A stretch of 64,000 bases of DNA. Origin: Chrysemys picta bellii (taxonomy: Eukaryota > Chordata > Testudines > Emydidae). The stretch spans positions 57,927,498 to 57,991,497 of the forward strand of contig NC_088791.1 in assembly GCF_011386835.1 (NCBI RefSeq), in the 5' to 3' direction. The notes below the pieces were generated by a model. That model was given only the letters and a program-made list of their open reading frames with translations, searched no databases and had not been told where the DNA came from. The position numbers and the translations under genes are program-made. This document shows, one piece after another, positions 10,976 through 64,000 of the stretch (positions within the stretch are counted from its first letter, which is position 1; each line of letters begins with the position of its first letter).

Positions 10976-12917
10976 CTAACTGAACTAGTGGCTCAGCAGT
11001 TTTCAGCACTGGCTCAGTTTGGTGGTGTAGATTGGCCCTTAAAAGGAATGCATTGTGGGGAGTAGAGGTGGAGTCTGGCAACCTGATTCAGACAGGAAAG
11101 AGCTGCATCAGAGAAGAGAACCAAGAATCTTTCTCTTTTCCTCTAAGAAACTTTGGTAGGGTCCACGTTGCGATATAATTTTTGACTTTGGAACTTTGGC
11201 TGATAGAAGCCTGGTTGTATTTGTTTGGCATCAGTTTAGAAAGTTCAAAGTTGAGATAGTTATTCTCAAGTTCCCTGTTAAATTTCAAAGCCATGAGTGG
11301 CTCTGCTGTCTGTCAGTGTGTCAGGAAAATAGGAGCAATGCACGTTACTGTCCTGAGATGCAGAAAGATAATTAACAGTAAAAAGTTTGTGGCTTTTTTT
11401 TTTTTTTTTTTAATTTTAACGTGTAGATAGTAATAGAATAGTCCGTTCTTCATTTCAGGTCAACAAAGACTGAGGAATAGCCAAGTCAAGGTTCTCTTTT
11501 TGTGAGATGGTAATTATACAGAATTCAGTTGTTTTAAACCTACACCCTACTGTCAGACCTGTGATATCACCATGATAGGTGCTATATAAAACTACAGATA
11601 GTATGCTCCTGTGGTTCTTCAGCATCTTCATATTGTGAACTACTGCTTCAGGTGAACATCCTTAGATGGCTCATCTTTCCGCCCTATGCCATATCTTCCC
11701 TGTTGTAATTATACTGCTTGGTTACATGGTGAAGTAATTCTAGACTAGTTTTAATTGGACAAGATGTAAAGTAAGCTTTTAATATTATGGGTAAAGCTAT
11801 GTACTTTGTTAATCCCCCACACTTCTGTGCATGTGTTGTTTATTACCTATCCACAGGTGTAGGTCCTTACAGTTTTTCCTATAGTTCCAAATCTCCCTTG
11901 TTTTTTGTAATTGTCTGTGCTCAAGTTCTCTCAAGGTCTTATAGAAGTTTGAGTCTTTCCTCTCATACCGCAAGCGTGTTATCTCCTCTAGATTTTATGC
12001 TGTTTGCAAATTTTGATCAGAGTTGAATTTTCACCATGGAAACATCCAACAAAGCCATGAAGCAGCCATGTGGAATGAAAAACATTTCAGTTGGGTTCAG
12101 ATTTTGAAAACTAATTGCCAATAGCAAGAAAAACTTTCTTTGACCATGGAGAGATTGGAGGAAGTGGGCTAAGCCATCAGTTTCTACAGAATTTAAGCCT
12201 TCATTAAGAAAAAAGAAAGTTTCTAGCCTTTCTGGGTTGATAAAATAACTTAGGTATGAACTAAATATGAACTGACAGTGTAATCTTCCTGAGTTTGCAG
12301 ACAGACTGCTGTAGTGCTTTTCCTGCTGTTCATTGCATTATTAAGCAATTGCAGAGAGAAACAAACAAGTCTGGTCAGCTTCAGTGTTCCTGTTCAAAAT
12401 CATGTGGGCAACATTGAAACTGACAAGAATCATCCCACTTCAAGTGGTTTCTTCATGTTCCCACTTGTGGGATCAAAGTACATATGCCACAATGGGAATA
12501 TACAGAGACTTATGATAAAGAATTTCAGTTACATGTAAGCAAACTTCATTTTCATCGATTGCTACTAAGAAAAATTAGGAGCAGCAGCAGGGGCAGGACT
12601 TGGGGCTACTCACTAGGGAGTAACTTGGAGCTATATGTGTGGGAGTAGGCTCAGAAATGAGGCTCAGAAGGTAGGAAAGGCATACAGTGATTCCCACTGC
12701 TGTCAACACATGCACAGCAGCTAGAAGACTGAATTGTGTGATATGCATACCTCACTGAGAAGTTTCTCCCTTCCTTCCAGATAATCAGGTAGCTGCTGGG
12801 GACGGGACACTAAGTAGGGAGCAGTGGAAGATGGGGAGAGAGAATGAGAGCACCTCCTCTCTTCCAGCGGAGGTGAAGGGGAGGGTGCTACTTAATTCTT
12901 TCAGATGTAGGCTAGAT
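10976..12917. other. Intron 3 segment without recognised feature
   Basis: AT-rich intronic DNA with a T-run at about 11394-11411. I see no coding or named repeat similarity. Confidence 0.5.
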
Positions 12918-12920
12918 AGA

Positions 12921-13208
12921 GGGTACGTCCGTGTCGGCGGGTAGCGATCGATTTATCGGGGATCGATATATCGCGTCTCGTTAAGATGCGATATATCGAT
13001 CCCCGAACGCGCTCCCCGTCGACTCCGGAACTCCACCGGAGCGAGCAGCGGTAGTGGAGTCGACGGGGAAGCCGTGGCCGTTGATCCCGCACCGTGTGTA
13101 CCCCAGGTAAATCGATCTAAGATACTTCGACTTCAGCTACGCTATTCACGTAGCTGAAGTTGTGTATCTTAAATCGATCCCTCCCCACCCCCCAGTGTAG
13201 ACCAGCCC
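12921..13208. mobile_element. Harbinger-type MITE, copy 2
   Basis: A 288-bp element flanked by AGA at 12918-12920 and 13209-13211. It shares the interior of the copy at 16944 (cgatatatcgcgtctcgtta; aacgcgctccccgtcgactc) and ends gtgtagaccagccc. The left terminus lacks about 14 bp (the tacactaccc part), so this copy has probably lost part of its transposase binding end. Confidence 0.75.
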
Positions 13209-14412
13209 AGAGGTTGGTAAGAAAAAGAGAGTTTCAGGAAGGACTCGGGTGCAGCACTCTGATAAGAATTTTAAGTCTTTTTCTTTTCTTGGTAGCTGAA
13301 AGTAAAGATAAGAGGAAGCTGGGATTTTCACTAGAATGTCGGCCTAGACACATCTGGTTGGGACTTCCTCATCTGTTGTATAAGCCCTTGGTTAGTAGGC
13401 GTGTAGTCAACTTTTCGGGTCCTGATTTAGTTGGTCAAAAAAAAATCTAGAGGAAAGCTTAAAGTCTTGGAATAGGCCTACAAATAGCAAGGAGACTGTT
13501 TGAAGACTGACAGGTTTTACTCAGATAAAAAGCTGGTGGGTGTAGTACAAAAAACCTAGAGAGATACAGTTGGATATGGTATTGTGAGAGAAACAGTTTC
13601 ATACAGCACCACAGACCACAGCCTGAGAACTGTACATACCTATTCCGGGGTAAATTCCATATGCAACTGGCTCATATACCATCTAGATTTCTTCCTGTTA
13701 ACTGCTTTTCAAATTTCTTAATACAAGTTTTATTTACACTTTGTGATAAAATTAAAAAGCTGCTTTGTTATCGAAATATGTAGTCTAAATAGGCAAAATA
13801 TTAGTCACTTTCATAAAGCTAATTTTCTCATAATTTTGATTAAAACAATAACCTATTTTAGTAACATAACATTATAAAACTAAAAAGTAAGTTGCAAACT
13901 TTTTTCGTTCAGAAATATGGAAGTATAATTTGTCTTTTGTAAATAAAATTACACTTTTTAAAGGTTTTGTTGCTAATTAGAAAATTAAGGTTTTTGCAGT
14001 GATAATTTGAAAATAAAATAAAGATCATTGTATTTCTGCTGTTTAGTCTAAGTAGAAATTTGCATAATACATTTTGGTTTAAATTTTCAAAAGTGACCAA
14101 TGACTTTGGTTTCTTCATTTTTAGGTGCCTGACTTGAGATACCTTTAAAGGAGACCTCATTTTCAGAAAGAACTGAGCACTTGTCATCTAAAAATCAGGC
14201 AACTGTGATTGTGCACCCAAAAAATCCCTAGTCACTTTTGAAAAATTAGGCATTTAATTTTCCCATGTTTCAGTACTTTGTATGTTGTGTGGCTTTTGCT
14301 AGTGACCAGAAAGATGATAATCTACTTCCAAATTGACAAACGGATGACGACAAACTAAATTCTTTTCTGTACCTCTCAGGAGACACAACACAGAAGACTA
14401 TACCCAGGAGTA
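13209..14412. other. Intron 3 segment without recognised feature
   Basis: AT-rich, no coding similarity. A 92-codon open frame on the minus strand (13909-14187) has no recognisable domain and an extreme Lys/Asn/Phe composition expected from AT-rich DNA. Confidence 0.5.
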
Positions 14413-14900
14413 GGGACAGAGCCATTCCTAGCCATTTTGGTGCCCTACGCAGCCCCCCAGGCCTCCTGGGGGGGGGCCTGGCCAGGGCCCCAAGCCTCCA
14501 TGGTGGGGGGGGGGCTGGCTTGGGGGTCGGGGAAACCGCCCCCCCAGCTCGAGCCGGCGGAGCAGAGTGGGTTGGGGTCAGGTCACTCCACTTCCTGCCG
14601 CCCACGTTCTACTCTGCTCCCCTGGCTCCCCTGGGGCTGGGGAGTAGTGGGGAACTGCTCCCCAGCACTCAACAGCCGTGTGGCTGGGAGCCAGGGGAGC
14701 GGAGCAGGCTGGGGTCGGGTCTCTCCACTTACCCCTGCCGGTGAGTGCAGGCCTGCCTCCTGCTGCAGTCCTCAGGGGAGTGGGGGCGGGCTGGGTGGAG
14801 CAGGGGCGGGGGTTTTGGGGAAGGGGTGGATTGTGGGTGGGGCTGGGGCAGAGCAGGGGCTGGAGCGGCACATATGGGTAGGGACGGTCCTGCGTAGGGA
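14413..14900. repeat. GC-rich interspersed repeat, probable non-autonomous DNA element
   Basis: A sharply bounded GC-rich block begins at gagccattcctagccatttt and ends near gacggtcctgcgtaggga. It contains G- and C-runs and repeated tgctcccc/ggggagc motifs. Open frames on both strands are composition effects. Not a CpG-island promoter as far as I can see: it lies deep in the intron and has repeat-like edges. Confidence 0.45.
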
Positions 14901-15759
14901 GGGTAGCTTTGAGTTGCCTTTTCAGATCCTAGATTCTGTCTTTGACTTGTGACCGCAACTGTCACATTACTCTTATTACTGGTTGGGCTTCTGAATAGGG
15001 ATTTTATGTTCTTCTGTGTAATATTATTGTTATATTTAATAGTAAACATGTTTAAATAATGCTACGCTTTTGAGGCAAACCAGCAAAAATCAGGAAATGT
15101 AAGGTTAAGGCTGGTCCCCCCGATCCTGAAAACACAGGCTTAATTTTATTACTAGGGGTAATCGTGTTGATATAATTGAGACTACTCATGAGCCTAATGC
15201 TAAATCAGTGGGGTAAGTTTCCTTGATTTCAGTGAACTTTGTGTGAGGCCTTATGGAAGTAAAATTCAGCATGTGCATAAGAGTCTTCAGGACGAAGGCT
15301 TGATTTTGTGCCTCCTTTGCTATCAATATTGGGAGTGAAAGCAGTCTTTAACAGGCCAGGTTTTAATATACCCTTTCTCCCTTATTGTGACCATGATGGA
15401 AAAACTAATACAAACTTACTGACCTGTTTTTATTTTATTTTATTTTTTTTGTTTGTTTGTTTTAACTTGCTCCAGGAGGCAAGTTGGTAAGTTGAATTTG
15501 GTGAAGCTGAGTAAGAAATCTAATTTCCATAGCACTGGATTTTCTTAATCTTTTGGGTTTTTAAAATTAGAGCTCAACAATATTTTTTAATTGAAAAAAT
15601 ATTAGAATAGTTGCCAGGGACTGACATTTGCTTATTAACTTATCCAGAACCAGAGGCTGGAAATATTTAATGTCCCTAAAAATATGTAGGCTGATTCACC
15701 ATCTAGGCACCTGTACAATAGTTTTTCCCCTTGTGATTTTTAGCAGCCAATAGTAATGT
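14901..15759. other. Intron 3 segment without recognised feature
   Basis: AT-rich intronic DNA; T-rich tract near 15430-15450. Nothing recognised. Confidence 0.5.
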
Positions 15760-16161
15760 ATCTGAATTAGGGGCTGACGATTAATCACAGTTAACTCATG
15801 CAATTAACTCAACAAAATTAATCACGATTAATCTCGGTTTTAATTGCACTGTTAAACAATAGGATACCAATTGAAACTTATTAAATATTTTTGGATGTTT
15901 TTCTACATTTTCAAATATATTGATTTCAATTACTACACAGAATTCAAAGTGTACTTTACTTTATATTTTTATTTTTATTACAAATATTTGCACTGTATAA
16001 AAGATAAAAGAAATAGTATTGTTCAATTCACCTCATATAAATACTGTAGTGAAATCTCTTTATTGTGAAAGAGCAATTTACAATGTAGATTTTTTTTGTT
16101 ACATAACTGCAGTCAAAACCAAAAAAATGCAAAACTTTATTGCCTAAAACTCCACTCAGTC

Positions 16162-16392
16162 CTACTTCTTGTTCAGCCAATCACTAAGACAAACAAGTTT
16201 CTTTACATTTATGGGAGATAATGCTGCACACTTCTTATTTATGTCATCAGAAAACGAGAACAGATGTTCACATGGCACTTTTGTAGCCAGCATTGCAAGG
16301 TATTTACGTGCCAGATATGCTAAACATTCGTATGCCCCTTCATGCTTTAGCCACCATTCCAGAGGACATGCTTCCATGCTGATGATGCTCAT
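16162..16392 (-). pseudogene. hAT transposase C-terminal fragment, inverted copy
   Basis: A 76-codon open stretch whose first residues are MSIISMEACPLEWWLKHEG, followed by LARKYLA and PCEHLFSFSDDINKKCAALS, then CLSDWLNKK. This is the hAT dimerisation segment (P-L-x-W-W ... L-A-R-K-Y-L ... E-x-x-F-S ... L-S-x-x-N). It lacks the catalytic region and cannot act alone. It is the left arm of the foldback hAT element. Confidence 0.75.
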
Positions 16393-16506
16393 TTAAAAAT
16401 ATCATGCGTTAATTAAATTTGTGACTGAACTCCTTGGGGGAGAATTGTATGTCTCTGGCTTTGTTTAACCCGCATTCTGCCATATGTTTCAAGTTATAGT
16501 CGTCTC

Positions 16507-17341
16507 GGATGATGACTCAGCACATGTTGTTCATTTTAAGAACACTTTCACTGCAGATTTGATAAAACACAGAGAAGGTACCAATGTGAGATTTCTAAAG
16601 ATAGCTACAGCACTCAACCCAAGGCTTAAGAATCTGAAGTGCTGTCCAAAATCTTAGAGGGACGAGGTATGGAGCATGCTTTCAGAAGTCTTAAAAGAGC
16701 AACACTCCGATGTGGAAACTACAGAACCTGAACACCAAAAAAGAAAATCAGTCTTCTGCTGGTGACATACTCAGAGGATGAAAATGAACATGCATCGGTC
16801 CGCACTGCTTTGGATTGTTATTGAGCAGAACCCATCATCAGCATAGACCCATGTCCTGTGGAATGGTGGTTGAAGCATAAAGGGACATATGAATCTTTAG
16901 TGCATCTGGCACGTAAATATCTTGCAACACCAGCTACAACAGTGGGTATGTCTTCACTACCCGCTGTATCGGCGGGTAGCAATCGATTTATCTGGGATCG
17001 ATATATCGCGTCTCGTTAAGACACGATATATCGATCCCCGAACGCGCTCACCGTCGACTCCGGAACTCCACCAGAGTGAGCGGCAGTAGCGCAGTCGACG
17101 GGGGAGCTGCGGCCATCGATCCCGTGCCGTGTGGACCCCAGGTAATTCGATCCAAGATACTATTCGCGTAGCTGAAGTTGTGTATCTTGGATCGATTTCC
17201 CCCCCTAATGTAGACCAGCCCAGTGCCATGCGAATGCCTGTTCTCACTTTCAGGTGACATTGAAACAAGAAGCGAGCAGCATTATCTCCTGCAAATTGTA
17301 ACCAACCTTGTTTGTCTGAGTGACTGGCTGACCAAGAAGTA
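16507..17341 (+). pseudogene. hAT (ZBED-type) transposase C-terminal half, broken
   Basis: From 16507 the + strand reads AHVVHFKNTFTADL and VRFLKIATALNPRLKNLK, then meets TAG at 16655. It resumes with RDEVWSMLSEVLKEQHSD, shifts frame near 16740, meets TGA near 16825 and continues CPVEWWLKHKGTYESLVHLA. A MITE splits the next codons at 16944-17221. The frame then resumes at PCECLFSLSGDIE and ends CLSDWLTKK before TAG at 17339. It is a clear non-functional copy; it lacks the N-terminal BED finger. Confidence 0.72.
16944..17221. mobile_element. Harbinger-type MITE, copy 3, inside the hAT element
   Basis: A 278-bp element, GGGTATGTCTTCACTACC at the left and (reversed) GGGCTGGTCTACATTAG at the right, flanked by AGT at 16941-16943 and 17222-17224. 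Its removal restores the transposase coding line between ACAACAGTG and CCATGCGAA. It is close to copy 2 and related to copy 1. Confidence 0.8.
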
Positions 17342-17707
17342 GGACTGAGTGGACTTGTAGGCTCTAAAGTTTTACATTGTTTTATTTTTGAATGCAGGGT
17401 TGTTGTTTTTTACATAATTCTACATTTGTAAGTTCAAATTTCATGATAAAGAGATTGCACTACAGAACTTGTATGAGGTACATTGAAAAATATTTTTTTT
17501 TGTTTTTTTACAGTGCAAATATTTATAATCAAAAATAAATATGAAGTGAGCACTGTGCCCTTTGTATTCTGTGTTGTAATTGAAATTAATATATTTGAAA
17601 ATGTAGTAAACATCCAAAAATATTTAAATAAATGGTATTCTATTATTGTTTAACAGTGCTCTTAATTGCAATTATTTTTTTTTATTCTCGACTGCCCTAA
17701 TCTGAAT

Positions 17708-19488
17708 GTAAAGTACTAATCTCTAACTCAGAAAGCTGGGAATTTACACTGGCAGATGATATAAAGCACTCGTGTCTAACTCCAATGGTTCTTCAGCTAG
17801 AGATCACTAAATGATTTCTGGATTCAAAGAAGATGGTAATCAGAACATGATCTAAGTTTACATATCTTGCAAAACCCCCAGAGCTAGAAATGAATGCTTT
17901 ATATGACTGGAAAGATGAGGGTTTTTTTTCAGATCATATGAAAGCATAAATTCTTAGCTTTCACATTTGGAGATTAATGCTTTATCCCATTCATCTCAAG
18001 CCTTGTTTTAAAGCCACATTAGAGAATCTAAATCGTTCTTCTGGAAAACCAGTTGAGATATATTTTGGAATGTGTGGAATTATGGGACAAGTAACCCATG
18101 ATTCATCACACTGTTTCCTGTCTGTCAGTCTGAATGGTCAACCATTCTAGTACAGCTTTGTGCTCTTTTTTTTAGTAATGTACACTTAGCAATGAATGTA
18201 CCAAATCTCACTGTTTATATAGAAGTAACCACTTTATTTATTGATGCTATGCTGTTAATTTTTGTATTACTGGAAAACCAATTTACATAGTTATTCAGTA
18301 CATCTCTCCCCATTACTTTAAGACCATTTGATCCCATGCGTTGTTCAAGACTACCTCTTGTGCAGGGTTTGCACATGGTTCTTTGACTTGGTTGTTACAT
18401 TCTCTTAAAAAAAATGCATTAACCATTTAAAAAAGATTACCAGAAAATTGTTTAAAGGTTGTAAAGTGAACAAGGCTTTGGAAAACAAAATTGTCGCCTC
18501 CAATCTTTGTGTTCTTCCTGCCTGATGCATCTAGTGATGCAACACTCAGTATAGGATGCATAACAATTCATTGCTAGGGAATGGAAGTGATTGGAGCAAT
18601 ACATTTTGATGGTGGCTGATTATAAAGAAAAGTAAAGCTTCTATTGTGATGTATCTCTTTTGGTAAAATACAATAGAAGGAAGGGAAATCCTGAAAGTAT
18701 GTAATTGTGTGGGCTTTTGTAAAGTATTAGTCTTGTTAAATGTCCCATCACTCCAGCAAAGAGTGAAGTTATTTAAAAAGGAGCTGCAGTCATTTTTTCA
18801 TTTTGCTCAGAGCAGCGTTGTGAAAATGCACATGCTAAAAAGCACCTCTTGACATATGAAAGTTATAAATAGTATTTGGTTGAAATTTTGATTAAAGGGC
18901 TCAAGGGGAGGGAAAGAAGTGAGAAGCGGAAGGAAAATGAGCTGTAAGGGAAGAACTGAAATTTAAGTCCTAAAGATTGTGGGAGGGGAAATGTTGACAT
19001 TTGACATCAAGTGGAAAGAAAATTCAGTTACTCATAATTTTTTGGGGTCTGCTCTTTTTCAGACATTTAAATGAAAAGGTAAAGAGCATCAGCGAGGATC
19101 TATATTTTGAAGAAATATAGAAGCAACAGTATTTAAATATAAATGTATTTTAATCAGCAAAAGCAAAGTGATATAGTTAAGATTTCTGCTAGGTCCTTAA
19201 TTCACCAAATGGAACCTAAGTAATAAAGATGGTTTCCCAGCAGTGGGTCATCTAATAATACTTATCATTTACATAGTGCTTTATGTTTTCAAAGTACTGT
19301 ACGTCTGATTAATCATAATTGTTTTATGCAACACCTACTCACAGCCCTTTTTAACACTTAATTTTCTTCCTCTTATGAGATTAACTTAAACCTTTAATAA
19401 AGCTTTTTATTATGAAAATTATATTGGTTGAAATGTAAAGATATGTTTACTTATTTTAGGCTCTGGTTCAGCAAGGAATTTAAGCATG
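17708..19488. other. Intron 3 segment, little recognised
   Basis: AT-rich intronic DNA. Near 19254-19315 a short stretch (taataatacttatcatttac ... tttcaaagtactgtacg) resembles an old amniote SINE/LINE-derived repeat, low confidence. Nothing else recognised. Confidence 0.4.
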
Positions 19489-19555
19489 GTTTTAATTCTA
19501 AGCATGTGAGTAGTCCCATTAAAATCAATGAGAATAGTCACATGCTTAAAATTAG
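19489..19555. repeat. Short inverted repeat (hairpin repeat)
   Basis: The arms taattctaagcatgtgagta and its near-complement in tagtcacatgcttaaaatta surround a centre of ordinary sequence. This resembles widespread short palindromic amniote repeats. No coding content. Confidence 0.5.
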
Positions 19556-61538
<41,983 letters not shown>

Positions 61539-62547
61539 GTAAATAGCTCTTTTATTTAACAACAATTTACTAACATATTGCAGAAGCTCTTATTTGGAAT
61601 GTGATCCCTGAAAGTACTATCTGTTCTCTTTCCTGAAGTATCTCTACACGGTATCAGTATCTGATAAGAGAAGAAAATATTAAAATTTTATATTATTAAA
61701 TATTTAAAAATTGCTTTTAATCTAAAATTACTTCAGTTAAGACTAAAATATTTGTATGTAGTTATGTAAGTCACAATAACTATATTCCCTAATTTTTCTG
61801 CATTACAAATATAGGAACAGTTACTATTTTCTTGTTATACAGCTAGCTTTGAAACATGAAATGTGTTCCTTTCTCATATTTCCAGTTTTGCAAGGAGTGT
61901 GTACCTTTTATGTCCTAGCCAAACTCCTGTTTGGATTATGATTAATTTATTAATTTAGTACTATGGGGATTCACAAGCAATTAAATGAGACAAATCTCTG
62001 ACTCAAGTTACTTACACTCTGAAATAGACAACACAGCAAGGAATGGTTTTAAAAAAAAAAAAACAAGAATGAGGAAGAAGGGCATGCTTGGATGAGCATT
62101 ATAGAAGTGTAAGATCATAAGCATATTGCTACACATGCTTCTTGAGAGTTCATTTTAAAATATTATATCAGATTTAGGTCAATGTCTGGAGTAAATACGG
62201 GTGAAGGCTAGTGATTGAAAGATAATAGCAAAATGTAATGGTGACTTGGAAGGAAAGAAGAGAGATTGCATAACATGGGGTTGTGAAGTAACTGGCAGTG
62301 TCATGAGCAAAAGTGTGAGAGCACACTTAGGAGGAGACAAAGGGAGCATCAAAGGAGCAGAACTGATTTGTCAGAGTGTAGGGTATGCTCAGGGGAGTAT
62401 CATGCAACTAGGGATGAGACGTTAGCAGGTGGAATTGGGATAACTCTGAAGGTGAAGATGAAGCATATGAATTTGATATGGAGGAATACTGAAAGATAGT
62501 TACTGTCTACCAAAAATTTCCATGGTGACTTTACTTTGATATTAGCA
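61539..62547. other. Intron 16, first part, no recognised feature
   Basis: AT-rich DNA with an A-run near 62050. Nothing recognised; the next ARID2 exon (rest of the zinc finger) is not found in the window. Confidence 0.6.
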
Positions 62548-62640
62548 AGACAAGGTGGATGAGATAATATCTTATATTGGATCAGCTTCTGTTGGTGGAA
62601 GAGACAAGCTTTTGAACTTATCCAAAGCTCTTCTTTGATG
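62548..62640 (-). repeat. Second foldback repeat family, reversed copy
   Basis: Reads gacaaggtggatgagataat and atcagcttctgttggtggaa, the reverse of the copy at 55125-55240. Confidence 0.6.
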
Positions 62641-62670
62641 TGGTATTCTTAATTTTCTTCTCTAAGACAT

Positions 62671-62720
62671 GATCAAAACCCATTGAAATCAATGGAAAGA
62701 CATCAAATGGGTTTTGGATC
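62671..62720. repeat. Short inverted repeat (hairpin repeat)
   Basis: gatcaaaacccatt (62671-62684) pairs with aatgggttttggatc (62706-62720). Same general type as 19489 and 33911. The stretch 62721-63539 has no further recognised feature. Confidence 0.55.
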
Positions 62721-63539
62721 AGTCCTCTGAATAGTACTTTGTTCTTATGTGCAGTTAAATAACTGCCATGTTTCCACCTCAGAGGTGACTGTGTTTCATT
62801 GGTAGGTGATATAATTCCTGTACTTAAAAAGCTTTTGAAGGCCTTTGAGATCCTTTAGAATGACAGGTACTATATAAATGTAAGATAATATTATGGACCA
62901 TTATATAAAGATGAATTCAAACTATCTTAGAAATGTCTTCTCTTTTTTTCCCCCTAACAATAAATGTATCTATGGAGCCATGCTCCTCTACTGATATGAT
63001 CTTGAATGAATGGCATCCAGGATCCTTATTAATTACTTGATTAGCAAAGACTTTCTTTTTTAAAAAAGCTCTGCTATTCAGTCTGGGTTGCATATACTAC
63101 AAGTACAGTATGCTTTGATGAGTAATCCTTTGTTCCTTTTTTTACGATGGTGTTTGCAGGAGCCATACATCCACAAATTTGTTTCTCAAACATCATCTTC
63201 ATTCTGGTAGCTTTTCACTGTTAAAATTGACATTTAGTGTCTACTTTGTTTAAATATATGTTTTTTATGTTTTGCTACATTTTCTAAAAAATAGTCTGTC
63301 TATATATTTAGTGTTAGGTTATATTTGATTTATTATTTTATTGAACAGATCTTTCTCTTGTGTCTGTGGTTTTTATTATGAGTTTTCGGGTGTGGTCCTG
63401 CAGTTTTCAAAGGTCCTCTAAAGTGCATTTGGAAGATGTAACCGATACTACTACTTTGAGTGGCTCTGTATCTTTACACTTACGGGTACTGTGTCATCTT
63501 GTGGTGCCTTATGGTAGAACCTTGCTCCCAGCAGTGTCT

Positions 63540-64000
63540 GTTAGAGCACTCTCATAACCCCAACCCCTCCTCTTGGCATCTCCCAAAGTCCTGAGAGCAA
63601 GGATATATAAGGGACTGAGCACCCTTTACCACCCCAGTTCCTTCCAACCACATGCCTGGACAGAAGTGAACCACTCCAGTATCTTTGGATCCAGAGTCTT
63701 TTCTCCTTGATGTTTGTTTATTGGGGTTAGTTAGTTAGCTTAGTGTAGTTTGTTTGTTTTGTTTTGTAGGTCAGGGTTATAGCAGAACCAAAGCTGAAGA
63801 AGAAGTCAGGTTTTAAATGATGTGCATCATGCCCAGATGTCTTCCCAGTGTCAGACGACCATGTGCCTCAGGTGCCTGGGAGAAGGCAACTCTCCTTCTG
63901 CCCGTTCCATCTGTTGGATCTTTATGCCCAGGACCTGCAAGGATAGGCAGACTTGTCTACAGATCCTGCCGCTTAAGGAGGCCATTGAGGCCAGACCCTC
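63540..64000 (+). mobile_element. DIRS-like retrotransposon, 5' portion, runs off the edge
   Basis: A TATA-like ggatatataaggg (63600-63612), a ccccagttccttcc leader and then, from about 63795, a Lys-rich start and CASCPDVFPVSDDHV, followed one frame over by CLRCLGEGN. This Cys-rich pattern fits the GAG-like first protein of DIRS elements. A TAA directly before the Cys motif and the frameshift show decay. Same orientation as the DIRS-like element at the left edge, but a different copy. Confidence 0.55.

Larger units (their letters stand above)
15768..17699 (+). mobile_element. hAT transposon remnant with inverted transposase ends
   Basis: The element starts TAGGGGCTGACGATTAATC and its reversed right end starts TAGGGCAGTCGAGAATAA, flanked by a perfect 8-bp duplication ATCTGAAT (15760-15767 and 17700-17707), as expected for hAT. 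The right part (about 16507-17341) is the C-terminal region of a ZBED/hAT transposase. The left part (minus strand 16162-16392) is an inverted second copy of the same C-terminal end, reading PLEWWLKHEGAYECLAYLAR and ending CLSDWLNKK. The two arms are each about 600 bp and diverged by eye by roughly a fifth. A MITE interrupts the right arm at 16944-17221. A third, truncated copy of this end lies at 55259. Confidence 0.82.

Noticed and set aside
14437..14952. A 171-codon Gly/Trp-rich protein or a CpG-island promoter
   Set aside because: The GC-rich block has repeat-like edges within an AT-rich intron; frames overlap on both strands and no transcription-start context is visible.

Overview
This is a vertebrate window, most likely from a reptile and probably a turtle. 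The evidence is the CR1 LINEs ending in ATTCTGTG-type octamers, DIRS-like tyrosine-recombinase retrotransposons, Penelope-like foldback elements, Harbinger and hAT transposons with their MITEs, and one host gene whose exons read almost like mammalian ARID2. The turtle assignment is inference from repeat content; ARID2 itself is read directly.

Host gene: thirteen consecutive coding exons of ARID2 (BAF200, the ARID subunit of the PBAF chromatin remodeller) lie on the + strand from 20794 to 61538. By homology to the human gene they are exons 4-16. They run from the last residues of the ARID domain, through the helical repeat region, the RFX-type DNA-binding domain and the large glutamine-rich exon (48293-51153), to the first half of a C2H2 zinc finger. 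All splice phases agree. Exons 1-3 and the last exons lie outside the window. No other host gene is visible.

Intron 3 (1-20793) is rich in mobile DNA. A decayed DIRS-like element (1 to about 3765) is interrupted by a Penelope-like foldback element (751-2224), itself split by a solo LTR (1042-1868). Farther along are four Harbinger-type MITEs with 3-bp target duplications and a hAT element with inverted ends (15768-17699) that carries one of these MITEs. Introns 4-11 hold a hAT MITE, a CR1 3' end, a tetranucleotide repeat and two more foldback retroelements, the clearest a 196-bp near-perfect palindrome with a 12-bp target duplication.

Intron 12 (37528-46833) is about 60% DNA transposon. It contains three hAT-type MITEs and a 4.24-kb Harbinger element (41878-46117) with both terminal inverted repeats. 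That element has a PIF/HARBI1-like transposase gene, a convergent spliced Myb/SANT-like gene, and a third small reading frame of unknown function inside the intron of the second gene. All three frames carry disabling changes, so this copy looks recently dead rather than ancient. Its termini resemble those of the small MITEs, so its family could have mobilised them.

Intron 15 (51154-61389) holds two CR1 fragments, hAT fragments, a Tc1/mariner MITE and G-rich DNA. The window ends inside the 5' part of another DIRS-like element. Nothing here looks like an operon, CRISPR array or RNA gene. The best leads are the third Harbinger frame, the MITE-Harbinger relationship, and hammerhead-ribozyme-like cores in the Penelope-like arms.
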